Assembly: GCA_963978545.1 (NCBI GenBank)
Contig: OZ021727.1
Span: 54,262,487 to 54,326,486 of the forward strand
Reading direction: 5' to 3'
Source: Linyphia triangularis
Lineage: Eukaryota; Arthropoda; Arachnida; Araneae; Linyphiidae
Length of the DNA: 64,000 nt
Below, in pieces: positions 11,222-21,966 of this stretch. The notes beneath the pieces were generated by a model. The model was given only the letters and a program-made list of their open reading frames with translations. It was not told the origin of the DNA and searched no databases. The position numbers and the translations under genes were made by a program. Position 1 is the stretch's first letter. The number at the start of each line of letters is the position of its first letter.

Positions 11222-12140
11222 TATCAAAATTTAATGGATTTTGAACGTGGCATTATAGTCAGCGCTTGAAAGATGGACATAGTATCTCCGAGGTGGTAAA
11301 TAAACAGTACTGTGGTAAATAAACTGTACCGTGTGTATCTATTATCCGGTAAAACATCAAATCTCAGAGAAATCGATGCGGTTAGGAAAATACCTTGAAA
11401 GACAGGGACCATCAACAACTAAGGAGAATCCTTAAGCAAGATGGAAGTGCACCACTTCTACAAATTGCCACAAATTTCAATGCTGGGGCATCAACAAGTG
11501 TCAATGTGCAAACAGTTCAAAGAACCATCAATGATGTGAGGCGGAATCCCACACATGACGTTGTTGACTACATGACACAAGGATTTACGATTCGCCTGGG
11601 CCCACCAATATCGCTATTGAACTGTTGATGACAAGAAACTGTTGCCTGGTCTGATGAGTCTCCTTTACAATTGTATTGGGCAGATGGACAAGCAGGGTTT
11701 GGAGACAACCTTATGAATCCAAGGATCTTACATGTCTACAGGGAACTGTTTAACTTAGTGGAGCCTCTGCGATGATATGTGGCATATGCTGTTGGAGCGA
11801 TATGTGACACATGATTAGTCTAGAGACGACTCTGACAGGTATGTAAGCATCTTCTCCCATCACCTGCACTTATTCATGTCCATGGCGCATTCGGCTGGAC
11901 TTGGGCAATTCTAGCAGGACAATGGGACACTCCACATGCCACGAGTAGCTACAAACTGGCTCCAGGGACACTCTTTTGACTTTGGACATCTTCGTTGACC
12001 ACCTAAATCCCCAGACAGGAATATTAGTATATCTGGGATGCCTTGCAACCTGATGATCAGAAGAGATCTCCACCACCTCGCACTACTATGGATTTGTGAG
12101 CTGAGCTGAGCATCATCATCGGGAAACTGAAATATACAAA
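11222..12140 (+). pseudogene. Tc1-like transposase remnant
   Basis: Reading frames are broken many times, but blocks follow a Tc1/mariner transposase in order. 'LMDFERGIIV' near 11230 resembles the start of the DNA-binding region. The HTH stretch RDHQQLRRILKQDG starts near 11401. 'WSDESPLQLYWADG' near 11650 holds the first catalytic Asp. 'FQQDN'-like reading near 11910 (here F-stop-QDNGTLH) holds the second, and 'VATNWLQGHSFDF' with 'PPKSPDRNI' near 11945-12020 is the block near the third acid. A live enzyme would cut and paste DNA at TA sites. No intact terminal repeats were found, so this is an old remnant inside TE2. Confidence 0.75.
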
Positions 12141-12317
12141 AGAGCATGATTAAGTCCCGAGTTTATTATTATTTTTATTATGTATAAAATTGTGTTTACT
12201 TTACTGCAATTTCATTGAAATATCACTGGTCGCTCTACACAGAATAATTTTTTTTGTTATTTAATCGATAACTATCCGAGACGATTTATTATTTATGCAA
12301 TTTATTTCTCAATTAAA

Positions 12318-12950
12318 CTCTATAGTCCGAAGGAGGGCTGCATGTTAAGGTACTCCATCGGACATCATTATAATTTGTTTTACAGAATGTGGAGAAAAGT
12401 TAGATTATGAGTCCACTGGTCTGCCGTGGCAAAAATGGCCGAAACTGGTGTCAAAAATCGATATGGAATGAGTTGAACTAAATCCGATTGCCAAATAATG
12501 AGCATTCTTTTTTTATTTTATAACCCTTAGTTCTTTAATTTTCAATTAAAGGCTGCAGACGGTTCAGATATCAGGCGACGGCTTACTTGTATCTTTTAAA
12601 AATGAATCAAGTACACAATATATATTATGTCCCTAATGACGTAACTGATGTTGCCAATTAAGCTCACTTTTGAAATATGCTAGTTTTCTGACCCAGAAAT
12701 CAGAAATCATTTGCCTCCTTCTTCATTGAAAATCAAAGTGCGTTGGCTGACCAGAAGAAAAAGTGAGTTAATATATTAGCAAGTTACGACATATTTGGCA
12801 GTCGGATTTAGTTCAAGTCATTAAATCGAGCAGTTTTGGCAATTTTTGCCACAGCAGACGAGGGGATTTACATTCTTCGCATTCTATAAAAAATACAGAA
12901 TGATGTTCGATGATGTACCTCAACATGCAGTCGTCTCTTAGTCTATTAGT
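12318..12950. mobile_element. Foldback element with ~160-180-bp imperfect arms, in TE2
   Basis: The arms 12318-12497 and 12791-12950 are inverted copies about 75-80% alike by eye. Shared blocks are 'GGCTGCATGTTAAGGTAC' (against GACTGCATGTTGAGGTAC), 'CTGCCGTGGCAAAAATGGCC' (against CTGCTGTGGCAAAAATTGCC) and 'GAACTAAATCCGA'. The central 290 bp has no reading frame. It looks like an old MITE or foldback element nested in TE2. Confidence 0.8.
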
Positions 12951-13957
12951 GATACAGGTAGAATTGAAATAAAGGATATATAAAAAGACAATAAACTACG
13001 CGTGAAAAAAATACATTTAAAATAGCATTAATTGAAAACGTATAATTTGAACGAAAGGGGCCTTAAACATTCTTTTTCAGAAAACATGTTTAGATGAAAA
13101 TGCATTGAATTGTTCGAGAAATTGATTAAATTGAACTTTTGAATATTTTGTATGATTAAACTTTCAACTGCAGTGGCATAAACTGTTACATAATTCATAT
13201 GAGCGGCCTCTCAAACCATTCTTCCATAAGCGTGATTAAAAGTTGACGGAAAATTAATAAAATATTATTTAAGTACTATTATTTATTTGAAAAGAGGAGG
13301 GACCATTGTTCACTTTCAAGGGTGGAAACATTTCATGAAAAATGACTCGGGTCTGAAACTGCATACAATAGTTAAAGCTTATAAACTTTAGGATAATGCT
13401 AATAATTATTGAATAAAATAATTTTTTATTCATACATATGTCATTTTTGTAGAAAGGGTGCAATATAAGTCAAAATTTATCATTTTGAGTAAAAAATCCG
13501 AGACTGCATGTACTTGAAGCTAGTTGAATGGCACAAGATTGTTTTCATATTAAATTCAAGCTGAAGCAGACTTAAGCGTCCTTCCAGCCCATATAATCTA
13601 TGATTATGTATACACTTTAACTTAAAAAAAAAAGAATTTTGGGTTGTGTCACTTTTGTAGCAAGAGTGCAATAAAACATCGCGAAATCAGAAATTTTAAT
13701 GTAATTTCACTGGTAATGCATTGCTGCGAATTTGTCAACATCACTTAAGCCTAACTGAACACAGGGCAAATCAGTTTCTGCATCGATAAATAATTTACAG
13801 TAAGCAAAAAACATTTACCATATATGTAAAATAAAGCATTTTACTTACCTTGATATTCGATTAATGATTTAAATACTCTGTGCTAGACATTGGCTTTCGG
13901 TCTTGATGCGGTTGTTGTCGATTTCAATCGGTTACGGTTGCGGTGATCCGAGGTTGC
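12951..13957. other. AT-rich interior of TE2
   Basis: I see no gene. A short direct repeat, 'TCATTTTTGTAGAAAGGGTG' near 13441 and 'TCACTTTTGTAGCAAGAGTG' near 13649, suggests a small old duplication. Confidence 0.4.
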
Positions 13958-14091
13958 ACCATATTTTCGTGCAACCTCCTCATCAGTATTTTTCGTTGAT
14001 GGAAGTTGCACCACTTTTTGGTGCAACTGCCTGCCAGCCATGAAATTGCACCAAAATTTGGTTCAACGTTGAACTGAATTTTTTAACAGTG
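13958..14091. repeat. TE2 right subterminal palindrome cluster
   Basis: Several short palindromes occur in a row: 'TTGCACCATATTTTCGTGCA', 'GTTGCACCACTTTTTGGTGC' and 'TTGCACCAAAATTTGGTTCA'. They mirror the left subterminal region (8663-8830). Such repeats are typical transposase-binding arrays in other transposons; the role here is inferred. Confidence 0.7.
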
Positions 14092-14093
14092 TA

Positions 14094-15449
14094 GAAGGTT
14101 ACGTAACGCAAGTCTCACAGGTTTCCTACAGGCGATTAACACAGTCTGTGATAAAATATGTGAAATTTGCACTAAGTGTTGCTATCCACATCAGATTTCC
14201 AATTGGACTGTAAACACAACCACTGCACCTTACTTGCCCTACGAGCTTAAGCAAAGAAATTGTTTAATCACTTGCAGACGTTGTAAACATCACTTAAGTT
14301 CAAAGAAAAACGTTCCACCATCTAAAGCATATTGGAATAATCTAGATCCAGGCCCTATTCCAGAAGTGATTGCAGATTTATCACAACCTGAACAAAGGCT
14401 GATTGCAAGCATTATTCCAATTGTTAAAATTATCAAATTGAGTGGTGTATTTGGACAATATAGTTTCCGAGGTCAGGCGGTATTATTTGCTCAAGATGTT
14501 TTCGAAATTACGAAAAACCTTCCGAATATACTGTCAAGAACCTCAAACAATGCTGGAATAGTTGTTATTACTGAGCGTCTGGAAAACATTAATTTAACGC
14601 GACAGTTTTCAATAAGTAAGCAAAAAGTGTATGATGCACTCCATTGGTTAGTAAAAAATAATCCTCTCTACAAGGATGTCACTATCGACAATAACGTTAT
14701 GATCAATGAGGAGGATATAATCAGAGTAGAAGAAGCACCTTTAGAAATGGTTATGGTGGCCGATAACGAGCCTACATCGAATGGTAGTGCTTACATGAGT
14801 ATCAACGATTCTTCAAGAATCGTCCGTGCTACATGGCATCAGGCAAATGGTGACATATTTACATCAGGATTCGCCGGTACTCAATGCTGTGCGATGGTGT
14901 TGGGTTAACATTTTAAGGGCTCGTATTCTTTCACCTCAACATTGGTCGACAAACATCCTCAATTTAAATATGATAATGGGCGATCAAATTTACAGAAATA
15001 TTAGGTTTGAAACAAAGAGAAATCTTGCGGCTTATCCTATTCAAGATGATGGATATTTGCTAGTACGAAATTTTAATGTTGTCAAAGATGACCTACTTAT
15101 ATTCGGGGAAAAGTTTCAGATCATCTTTGAAGAAGAACCAACAATATACGGAAACTTAAACGATCGAATAAATCACTCAACCTTTGGACGTACGCTTCGA
15201 GAAGGTTTTGAAATACTTTTCACTGACCATAATGCAGGTATACTAATATCAGAAGGTCGGTCCTTTATAATAATGCATTATGATAATAAGTATTACTTTA
15301 CTGACTCACATTCGTGTGGCCCAAAAGGTGCTAAAGCAAAAGACAACGGAAGAGCTTGTATCATTGAATGTGATAATTTAGACGAGTTCGTAAGGATTTG
15401 TAAGCGTACAACAGGAAGCAAAAATGTTCAGTTTACACTATTACATTGA
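14094..15449 (+). pseudogene. Helitron protein: DUF6570-like domain plus C76-like cysteine protease
   Basis: The first part (14094-14700) holds a cysteine cluster, CDKICEICTKCCYPHQ near 14149-14196 and CRRCKHHL near 14276, followed by 'DPGPIPEVIADLS', as in DUF6570 of arthropod transposon proteins. The second part resembles the herpes tegument-type (C76-like) cysteine peptidase domain that occurs in large arthropod Helitron proteins. The probable nucleophile lies in GTQCC (Cys codons 14885-14890) after ATWHQANGDIF, and the acid/His pair in DSHSCG (Asp 15303, His 15309). Such domains cleave peptide or ubiquitin-type bonds; its role in transposition is unknown. A one-base shift near 14900-14905 in a G-run moves the frame, and another near 15440 ends it. 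Confidence 0.75.
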
Positions 15450-17406
15450 CGTTGAAGTCTGCAATGTACCTTATTTGATAGAACCAGTAGCCCATACACG
15501 CGAGAATATCGAAAGAACAACGACCCAAATAATGACTTCACTACCTGAACCAATACATCAAACAATTCCGCTGCAGACATCAGTGATGGCACCAATTGAT
15601 GTTATGCAACCTAATGTGGAGGACGAATTACAGGTTTCAGGGAACCTCAACGAAATTACCCGTAAAACAACCGATAACATTGTGAATGTGGGTCATGAAT
15701 TGAAAGCAGAAGAATTTTCTTGGTACTTTTTATTTCCTTATGGAAAAAACGTACTTAAGGAACAAAGGCCCGTAAAGATAACACCTTTGGATTATTTTCA
15801 ATATCGAATTTTAGGAAGTGACACGAGATTTCAACGTAACGATTATCTCTTTTATGCTTTTTCATTCTTTGAGTATTATCGAATACAAAGTACGATATCA
15901 GCATGCGGAAAAAAAAATTGTAATCAAGATGGAGCAATTGAAGACGTCCATCTATATATAAAGAATTTAAGAGGTTCTGCAGCCAACTGGAGATCAGCTT
16001 TAAATGAACTATTAGCTCAAATTAGGTGCCTTGGACCTCCAACTTATTTTGTCACTTTCAGCTCCAATGATCTGAACTGGTTAGATCAACGGAAGGCTTT
16101 ATTAATGGCTGATGGTAGACCTGATGTAGATCCCAATACGCTTGATGTTTATAAGACTCAACAACTTATCGAAAAATATCCCGTAATTTTAAGTCGTCAC
16201 TTTATGGTTAGAGTAAACGCTTTAATGAAATATATAAAAAATAATAATGAAGTTTTTAGCGGAAAAATGAAAGATTATTGGTGGCGTATTGAATTTCAGA
16301 ATCGTGGTAGTCCTCATCTTCATATGGTAGTTTGGATCGAAAATCATCCAGACTTTGATACAGAGAAAGGGAAACTTCTTCTTGATCATAACTGTCGCTG
16401 TGAAATGCCTATAGAAGAAGAAGATCCAGAACTCCATCAACTTGTAAAGAAATGTCAGGTTCATCGTCACACACAAACTTGCAAAAAAAAAATAATACCT
16501 CCATAAGATGTCCATTCAATTTTCCGCGGCAAGGGTGTCATGACACACGTATAGTATCTCATTCTTCAGATGATTTCATCCGTAATGGAGGGAGAATTTG
16601 TTTACTCAAGCTACGAAAGGAAGATGCTTGGATAAATAATTACCACCCGGAGTTATTGAGGCTATGGACAGGTAACATGGACATTCAGCCATGCGGATCA
16701 AATGAAGTGATAGCGTACTATATTGCTAAGTACCTATCAAAATCAGAACATGAAGGAGTAGATTCTGGAATAGCTCAGGCAATACAACAAATACAACATG
16801 AAGAGTCTGATATCTCACGTAAGCTGTTCAAGATTTGTATGAAGATTCTTCATGAACGTCAAGTTTCAGCTGCTGAATGTGCATATCGACTATGTCATAT
16901 TCCATTACGGGATAGCTCGCGAAGTTGTATTTTCCTTAAGCCAGAACAGCCTTATAGAGTATTGCAATTCGACAAAAGTGGTCACGCTACCGGTTATTAT
17001 AGTAATATTTTTTGAAAGATATGAAAAACGTCCGGTGGATCATCCTAACTACGATTTCGCTAATATGAGTCTTACAGAGTTTGCAATGTTCTTCGAATCT
17101 TTCTATCCCAAAAAGGCAAGCGAAACAGAAGAAAGCATTGATGACGATGCTTATGAAGAACGATTAAATGTGCGTCGTGCACTCATTACGCTGTCAGATA
17201 ATAGCAAAATGGTTGTGAGAAATATCTCTGCAGTTGTCAGAGTTCCGTACTTCATAGCATCATCGGATTCAGAAAACTTCTTCTACAGCTTATTAGTTCA
17301 ATATATGCCTTATCGTTCGGAAACTGAATTACTCGAAGGTTTCAATAATGCAAAAGATGCCTTCTTATCTCGAGAAAATCGACTGAAGGAAATTAGTACA
17401 TATTAG
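15446..17406 (+). pseudogene. Helitron Rep (HUH endonuclease) domain
   Basis: The Helitron-like N domain begins with 'EEFSWYFLFPYGKN' near 15710. 'FVTFSSNDLNW' lies near 16049-16081. The metal-binding HUH motif is RGSPHLHMVVW (HLH codons 16315-16323). The paired catalytic tyrosines are in AYYIAKYLSK (Tyr codons 16719 and 16731). A live enzyme would nick and join one DNA strand. The frame shifts in an A-run at about 16483-16492 and again in a T-run at about 17007-17012. It stops at TAG 17404-17406, after which the same frame continues. All key catalytic residues remain, so decay is by indels and stops and not by loss of the active site. Confidence 0.85.
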
Positions 17407-18969
17407 CGTCTATATCGAGAGCCGAATCAACAGCTTGAAAATGCATTTAACCAAATCCATGCCTTTGAAATTTTGGAGCAGCCTGAGATTATAAATCCTG
17501 AAGCCGAAGAAGAAGAACTGCCCGAAATAGAAATGAGTGATGATCAATTTCAGAGGGCTCAACAAGCCATGAATATTGACCAAAGACCACTATTCATTTA
17601 TATCACTGCGAGCATTAGGGACCAACTAAATGGAGATGAAAAACGATAATTTTTTTTTGTTACTGGTGGAGCTGGCACCGGGAAAACTTTTCTATTCAAT
17701 TTGCTGAAAATTCAAGTTAACCGGTGTTATAGAAAATTAGTAGTGAAAGTCGGTGCTCTCACTGGAGTTGCAACGCTATTGGTTGGTGGATCTACATTAC
17801 ACCGTCTGCTCAAATTACCAGTACAAAAAGATGGAGTCATTACCAATATGCTAATTCTTACTGGTAACTATCTAAGAGTAATGCGTCAGTTATGGCAAAA
17901 CGTTGAATTTCTTTTTATTGACGAAATCTCTATGGTACCGTATGAGATGCTTTGCATGATCGAATCTCGTTTGCGGCAGCTGAAAAATCCAAACGCTTTC
18001 TTTGGAGGCATAAACGTTTTACTATTTGGTGATTTAATGCAGCTGCCTCCAGTCAGAGGACATCAAGTTTTCGAACAACCAGAACGTATGAAACCTGCTA
18101 CACATTTGTGGCGTCAATTCCGGTTTATCGAACTTAAGCAAAATATGCGCCAACAAGGAGATACGACATTTGTAGATGTACTTAACGCGCTAAGAGTTGG
18201 AGAATTAACATCTAAACATCATGAAACACTTCTTGGGAAAATTTTAGTCAATGATATCGATGAATTTTCAATTGAAAGGGCTTTAAGAATCTATCCAACA
18301 AACGATCACGTTACTAAGCATAACGAAAAAATACTAGAATATTTTAAGAATCAAGGGACAATTATTCATACAATAAAGGCGCAAGATCAACTTATCGATG
18401 CTACACGAAATTTAGGTAATAAAAACTTAGACTCTATCATACCTGATGATGTCAATAAAACAGGAGGTCTTCCAAAAGTATTGAAAATATTCGTAGGGGC
18501 TAAAGTGATGTTAAGATCTAATATTGACGTATCGAAGGGTTTAGTAAATGGCAACATTGGATTCATAAAGGAGATTATCTGGCCACATTTTCGAAGGGAT
18601 CAAGTATATGATAACGATATACCGTCAGTCCGTATCGACTTTGGAACAGACGGTATACATGTAATTAAACCAATGTCGATACAGTTCCCTGCAAAATATA
18701 GCTACGGTACCGCTGAAAGACGAATGTTGCCATTGATCCTGAGTTGGGCATCAACTGTTCACAAAATGCAAGGCTGCACAGTTGATCATGCAGTCATTTA
18801 TTTAGGTTCTCGTTTATTTGCCGCTGGACAAGCTTATGTAGCACTCAGTCGCGTACGATCTCTGGACGGTATTAGGATAGAAGAACTTGATTGCTCTAAG
18901 TTGACCGGAAGAGTCCCATGTAATAGTGATGCATTAAAGGAAATGAATAGATTACGACATAATTCATAA
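17407..18969 (+). pseudogene. Helitron Pif1-type helicase domain
   Basis: After an acidic linker (EAEEEELPEIEM) and an in-frame TAA at 17648-17650, the SF1B helicase follows. Walker A GGAGTGKT is at 17665-17688. Motif Ia is GGSTLHRLLKLP near 17785. Walker B LFIDEISMV is near 17911. QLPPVRG, LKQNMRQQGD, the late motif TVHKMQGCTVDHAV and AYVALSRVRSLDGI (near 18834) come in the right order. The 422-residue open frame from 17701 ends at TAA 18967-18969. It would unwind DNA during Helitron transfer. Poly(A) signals AATAAA follow at 18993 and 19046. Only the stop before Walker A and the upstream breaks make it a pseudogene. Confidence 0.9.
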
Positions 18970-19075
18970 AAAATGAATTGAGTGACTTTTGCAATAAATT
19001 CGAATATAAGAAAGTGATAGCGTTGCTTTTTAAATATGGTCTTACAATAAAACATCAACATGTCAATAAAAATAA

Positions 19076-19208
19076 CAGTTTTAAAAAACTAAAAAATACG
19101 ATTTTATAGAAAATTCAACTGAAAAATGAAGAATAAATAATAGTTAAAAAAAACTAAAAAAAACTACGCTTTTATAGAAAATCCAACTAAAAAATAGAAA
19201 ATAGATTT
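19076..19208. repeat. Direct repeat of ~65 bp next to the Helitron end
   Basis: The block with 'TTTTATAGAAAATTCAACTG' near 19101 recurs as 'TTTTATAGAAAATCCAACTA' near 19170, with the same flanking A-rich context. The second copy forms part of the left arm of the inverted repeat described next. Confidence 0.7.
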
Positions 19209-19505
19209 TTAAAAATTTGAATTAAGAATAGTGTATATAAGAAAAAAATATTTTTTATTGTAAAAAATGCTTGGGGTGCTTTTTAAGATATTATCAAAAT
19301 GATAATCCTTCTACTCATATCTGTCAATAAAATATTTACAACTATTGACAACATGCACCCCACGCTTTTTTTACAATAAAAAATATTTTTTTCTTATATA
19401 CACTATTCTTAATTCAAATTTTTAAAAATTTATTTTTTATTTTTTAGTTGGATTTTCTATAAAAGCGTATTTTTTTAGTTTTTTTTAACTATTATTTATA
19501 TTATA
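19131..19505. repeat. Long near-perfect inverted repeat downstream of the Helitron helicase
   Basis: The arms of about 145-150 bp (19131-19282 and about 19354-19505) pair almost perfectly. Shared blocks are 'TAGAAAATCCAACTA', 'TTTGAATTAAGAATAGTGTA' and 'TATAAGAAAAAAATATTTTT'. The loop of about 70 bp holds 'ATTATCAAAATGATAAT'. It starts 160 bp after the helicase stop. It may be the 3' end of the Helitron or a separate foldback MITE that inserted there; the sequence alone does not decide. Confidence 0.85.
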
Positions 19506-19822
19506 GCAGGTTCAAATATCATGCATGTTAAATTTGGCGACATTCAATGAAAAATATCCTGTTTAGATTACATCGCGTAACAAAACCGTATCAAGTGGAA
19601 TTTTTTTTTTATGAACAAAAATTTCACAAAATTGAATAGCATAAGCAAAAATTATTAACGAATAAAACTTGATATCACATTTTTAAGTTCTAATTCAATA
19701 TTTCTAACTCTTGGCAAGGGGAAATTCCATAGAATGCAAGCACTTTTCTGGTAAAATTTTTATCAACTTCCAGTTAAATTTCCGATAAGATTATATACTT
19801 TGCTAATCTTTATGAGGCGTTT
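19506..19822. other. AT-rich spacer
   Basis: No gene or repeat is seen. Confidence 0.5.
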
Positions 19823-19996
19823 AGCGCCAGAACGTACCATCCCACAATGATTTTTCTTCAAGAAAAATGTTTTTTGAAAGTTGTTTCTACTCCATTTTGT
19901 TAAAACTGTTCATACCAAATGTGGTTTTAACAAAACGGAGTAGAAACGGTCTTAACTTAGAAATATAAACATTGTGGGATGGTCCGTTCTGGCACT
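19823..19996. mobile_element. Short MITE with inverted ends
   Basis: The ends are inverted copies: left 'GCCAGAACGTACCATCCCAC' and right, on the minus strand, 'GCCAGAACGGACCATCCCAC'. An inner inverted pair, 'GTTTCTACTCCATTTTGTTA' and its partner near 19924-19948, makes the whole 174-bp element foldable. No clear target duplication was found. Confidence 0.8.
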
Positions 19997-21924
19997 CAAT
20001 ATCTCATTTGAGACTTGATTTTAGCATTCATTTTTTTTGGTTAAAATAATCGACAAGTTTACTTTTGGTCGATATCTCTTGTTGGAATTTGTTGCTGGAA
20101 CTCATCTCGATGACCGTTTGATTGCAATATCGCTTTGGGTTAAAGGATAAGGTGTTCTATTGTAATGTTGAGCTCTGGTGAAAATAAAAATGAATCATTT
20201 GTACTATCCTTCTATCTGCATTAGTGTAGAATGGAAGCAAAAAAATTAATTTAATACGCAATTTACAAAATGAGTATTTATTCCTTTTCTATCATTAAAA
20301 TTTTTTAAATATCTAATTGCATTCAATAAATCACAATTATTCATTAATGCATAAAATAAGAAAATTTGAATCAAATTCCATTGTGATTTCTAAAACATGC
20401 ACGTAACACCACTGTTAATTATGTATAACTCTTACAATGCTGAGTTTTACCATCTCCTCTAGTTTTTTCCATGGGAAAAAAGTATGATAAAAATGTGCTA
20501 TTCTTTCTCACACAAACGATTAAAGAGTAGTTTCGCTAATTACACGCTGAAAATCGATAGCTGAAATGATGAATTCCATTACAAGTTTCATACGGTTGAA
20601 AAATATTCATTTTCGGATAATTTCAGAAACACAAAAAGTTAAAAGAAAGAAGGATGATAAATGAGCTGTGGTTATTTTTTTTTACAATTTGCTGCGAAAT
20701 TGTATTGGTGATTCATTTGCGTATGGTTACCTGAATTAAATAAGTTATTTTTCTACTACATAGAAGTGGATAAATCGTAGATGTGCTGTAAAGAGGATTA
20801 ATTTACAAAGGAAAAATAGATTTATGAGATAAAAATAATTTCTGAAAGGGTTGAAAATGGTTGGGATGAATAATATAAAATTGAATGTTTTATTTTGAAT
20901 TTTTCTAGAAGAATTTGCTCATGTTTCTCACTGCAAAATCATATAAAAATGCCAATTTCTTCAACTTTGAGTGCAAACAAACAAAATATTCCGTCATATT
21001 GAAAAATTAATTAAAAAAAAAATCTAGTATCAAAGTAATGTTTAGTAAATATAAATTTTTTTTGAAAACCTTTTTAAGAAAAATTCCTTTTACGATGACA
21101 GTACGCATATGCAATTATATATTGCGTTTATTTTAAATAAAAAAAATCTCTACTCCTTCAGTTAACATTTTCAGTGACTGATACGAGATTCAGAATGGAC
21201 CCATGGAGAAAGAGAGAAGCCTTAAAACTGAATTGTCTAGAGAGAACTGTATATAAGTTTTAATCGTACTACTTATAGTATACTATAAGAGTGCGTATAT
21301 ACTATAAGAGTATAAAGTAAGTCGAAAGGTTATCACTTTCCAAGAGTCCTTCTTAGAGTAAACCAACCTATATTTTAATCTCTAATGTTTGATAACCTGA
21401 AAAACTCTGGACAAGCAACCCAAGAACCGATAAGACTGATAGTCACAATTAGCTTTATGATTATTAAAGAAAGCATATTGTAGAGCACTGGTAGTCACGA
21501 TCCTGAGACAAATCAAGTACAAAGCAAACATTTTGGTACTAAACACTGAATTCAATACTTCATTTCGTTTCAGTTTTGATTTTTATATTTCCCTGTGTTT
21601 CTCCTTTCCACTACTTACCTGATGATAGTACTTTCTTAAAGAGTAAAGGGGCAAGCGTGTTACATTTTTGCGAGTAAAGGAAAAATGGCGAAGTAAATCA
21701 ATGAGGATTGAGAAGCAATTCTCAGGGGGATGGTGAGTGTTAGCCAAGGGGTCTATGGGACAGAGTTTCCTTAGAAGCATTAGCAAGCAGGAGGAGAATT
21801 TTCGTAGTATATTTATAAATAGTCATAGCTTATATATCTTATGAATTCACATTAAGTTATGAAAGGTTGATGAAAGCTATTTTGAGAAATAGTTTGTTGA
21901 AATAATTATATGAAGGCCTAGAAA

Positions 21925-21966
<42 letters not shown>

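Larger units (their letters stand above)
8644..14091. mobile_element. TE2: TA-flanked DNA transposon with CACTG ends, non-autonomous, inside the Helitron
   Basis: The left end is CACTGTTAAAAATTTGGTTC and the right end, read on the minus strand, is CACTGTTAAAAAATTCAGTT. Both are flanked by TA (8642-8643 and 14092-14093). Removing the element with one TA gives an uninterrupted Helitron frame, which is strong proof of the borders. The subterminal regions are rich in palindromes of the form GCACCAAAATTTGGTGC on both sides. No transposase belonging to this element is visible. It contains a 46-bp minisatellite (8756-9050), a foldback (10069-10292), a Tc1-like remnant (11222-12140) and another foldback (12318-12950). 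The TA duplication suggests Tc1/mariner-type mobilisation; the CACTG ends alone would also fit CMC-type elements. Confidence 0.85.
4775..19505 (+). mobile_element. Helitron (RepHel type), degenerate and twice interrupted
   Basis: The coding part runs from 4775 to 18969 and the likely 3' region reaches the inverted repeat ending near 19505. With TE1 (5078-8529) and TE2 (8644-14091) removed, the order is basic 23-residue repeats, DUF6570-like domain, C76-like cysteine protease, HUH Rep and Pif1 helicase. This matches large arthropod Helitron-type proteins, which replicate by a rolling-circle or peel-and-paste mechanism from single-stranded DNA. At least four frameshifts and two in-frame stops break it. 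The 5' TC terminus and the 3' CTRR terminus were not identified, so the outer limits are uncertain. Confidence 0.85.

Noticed and set aside
13269..13671. Two minus-strand open frames with similar starts
   Set aside because: Only a ~30-bp stretch is shared; the remaining residues do not align, so this is a short DNA repeat and not a duplicated gene.
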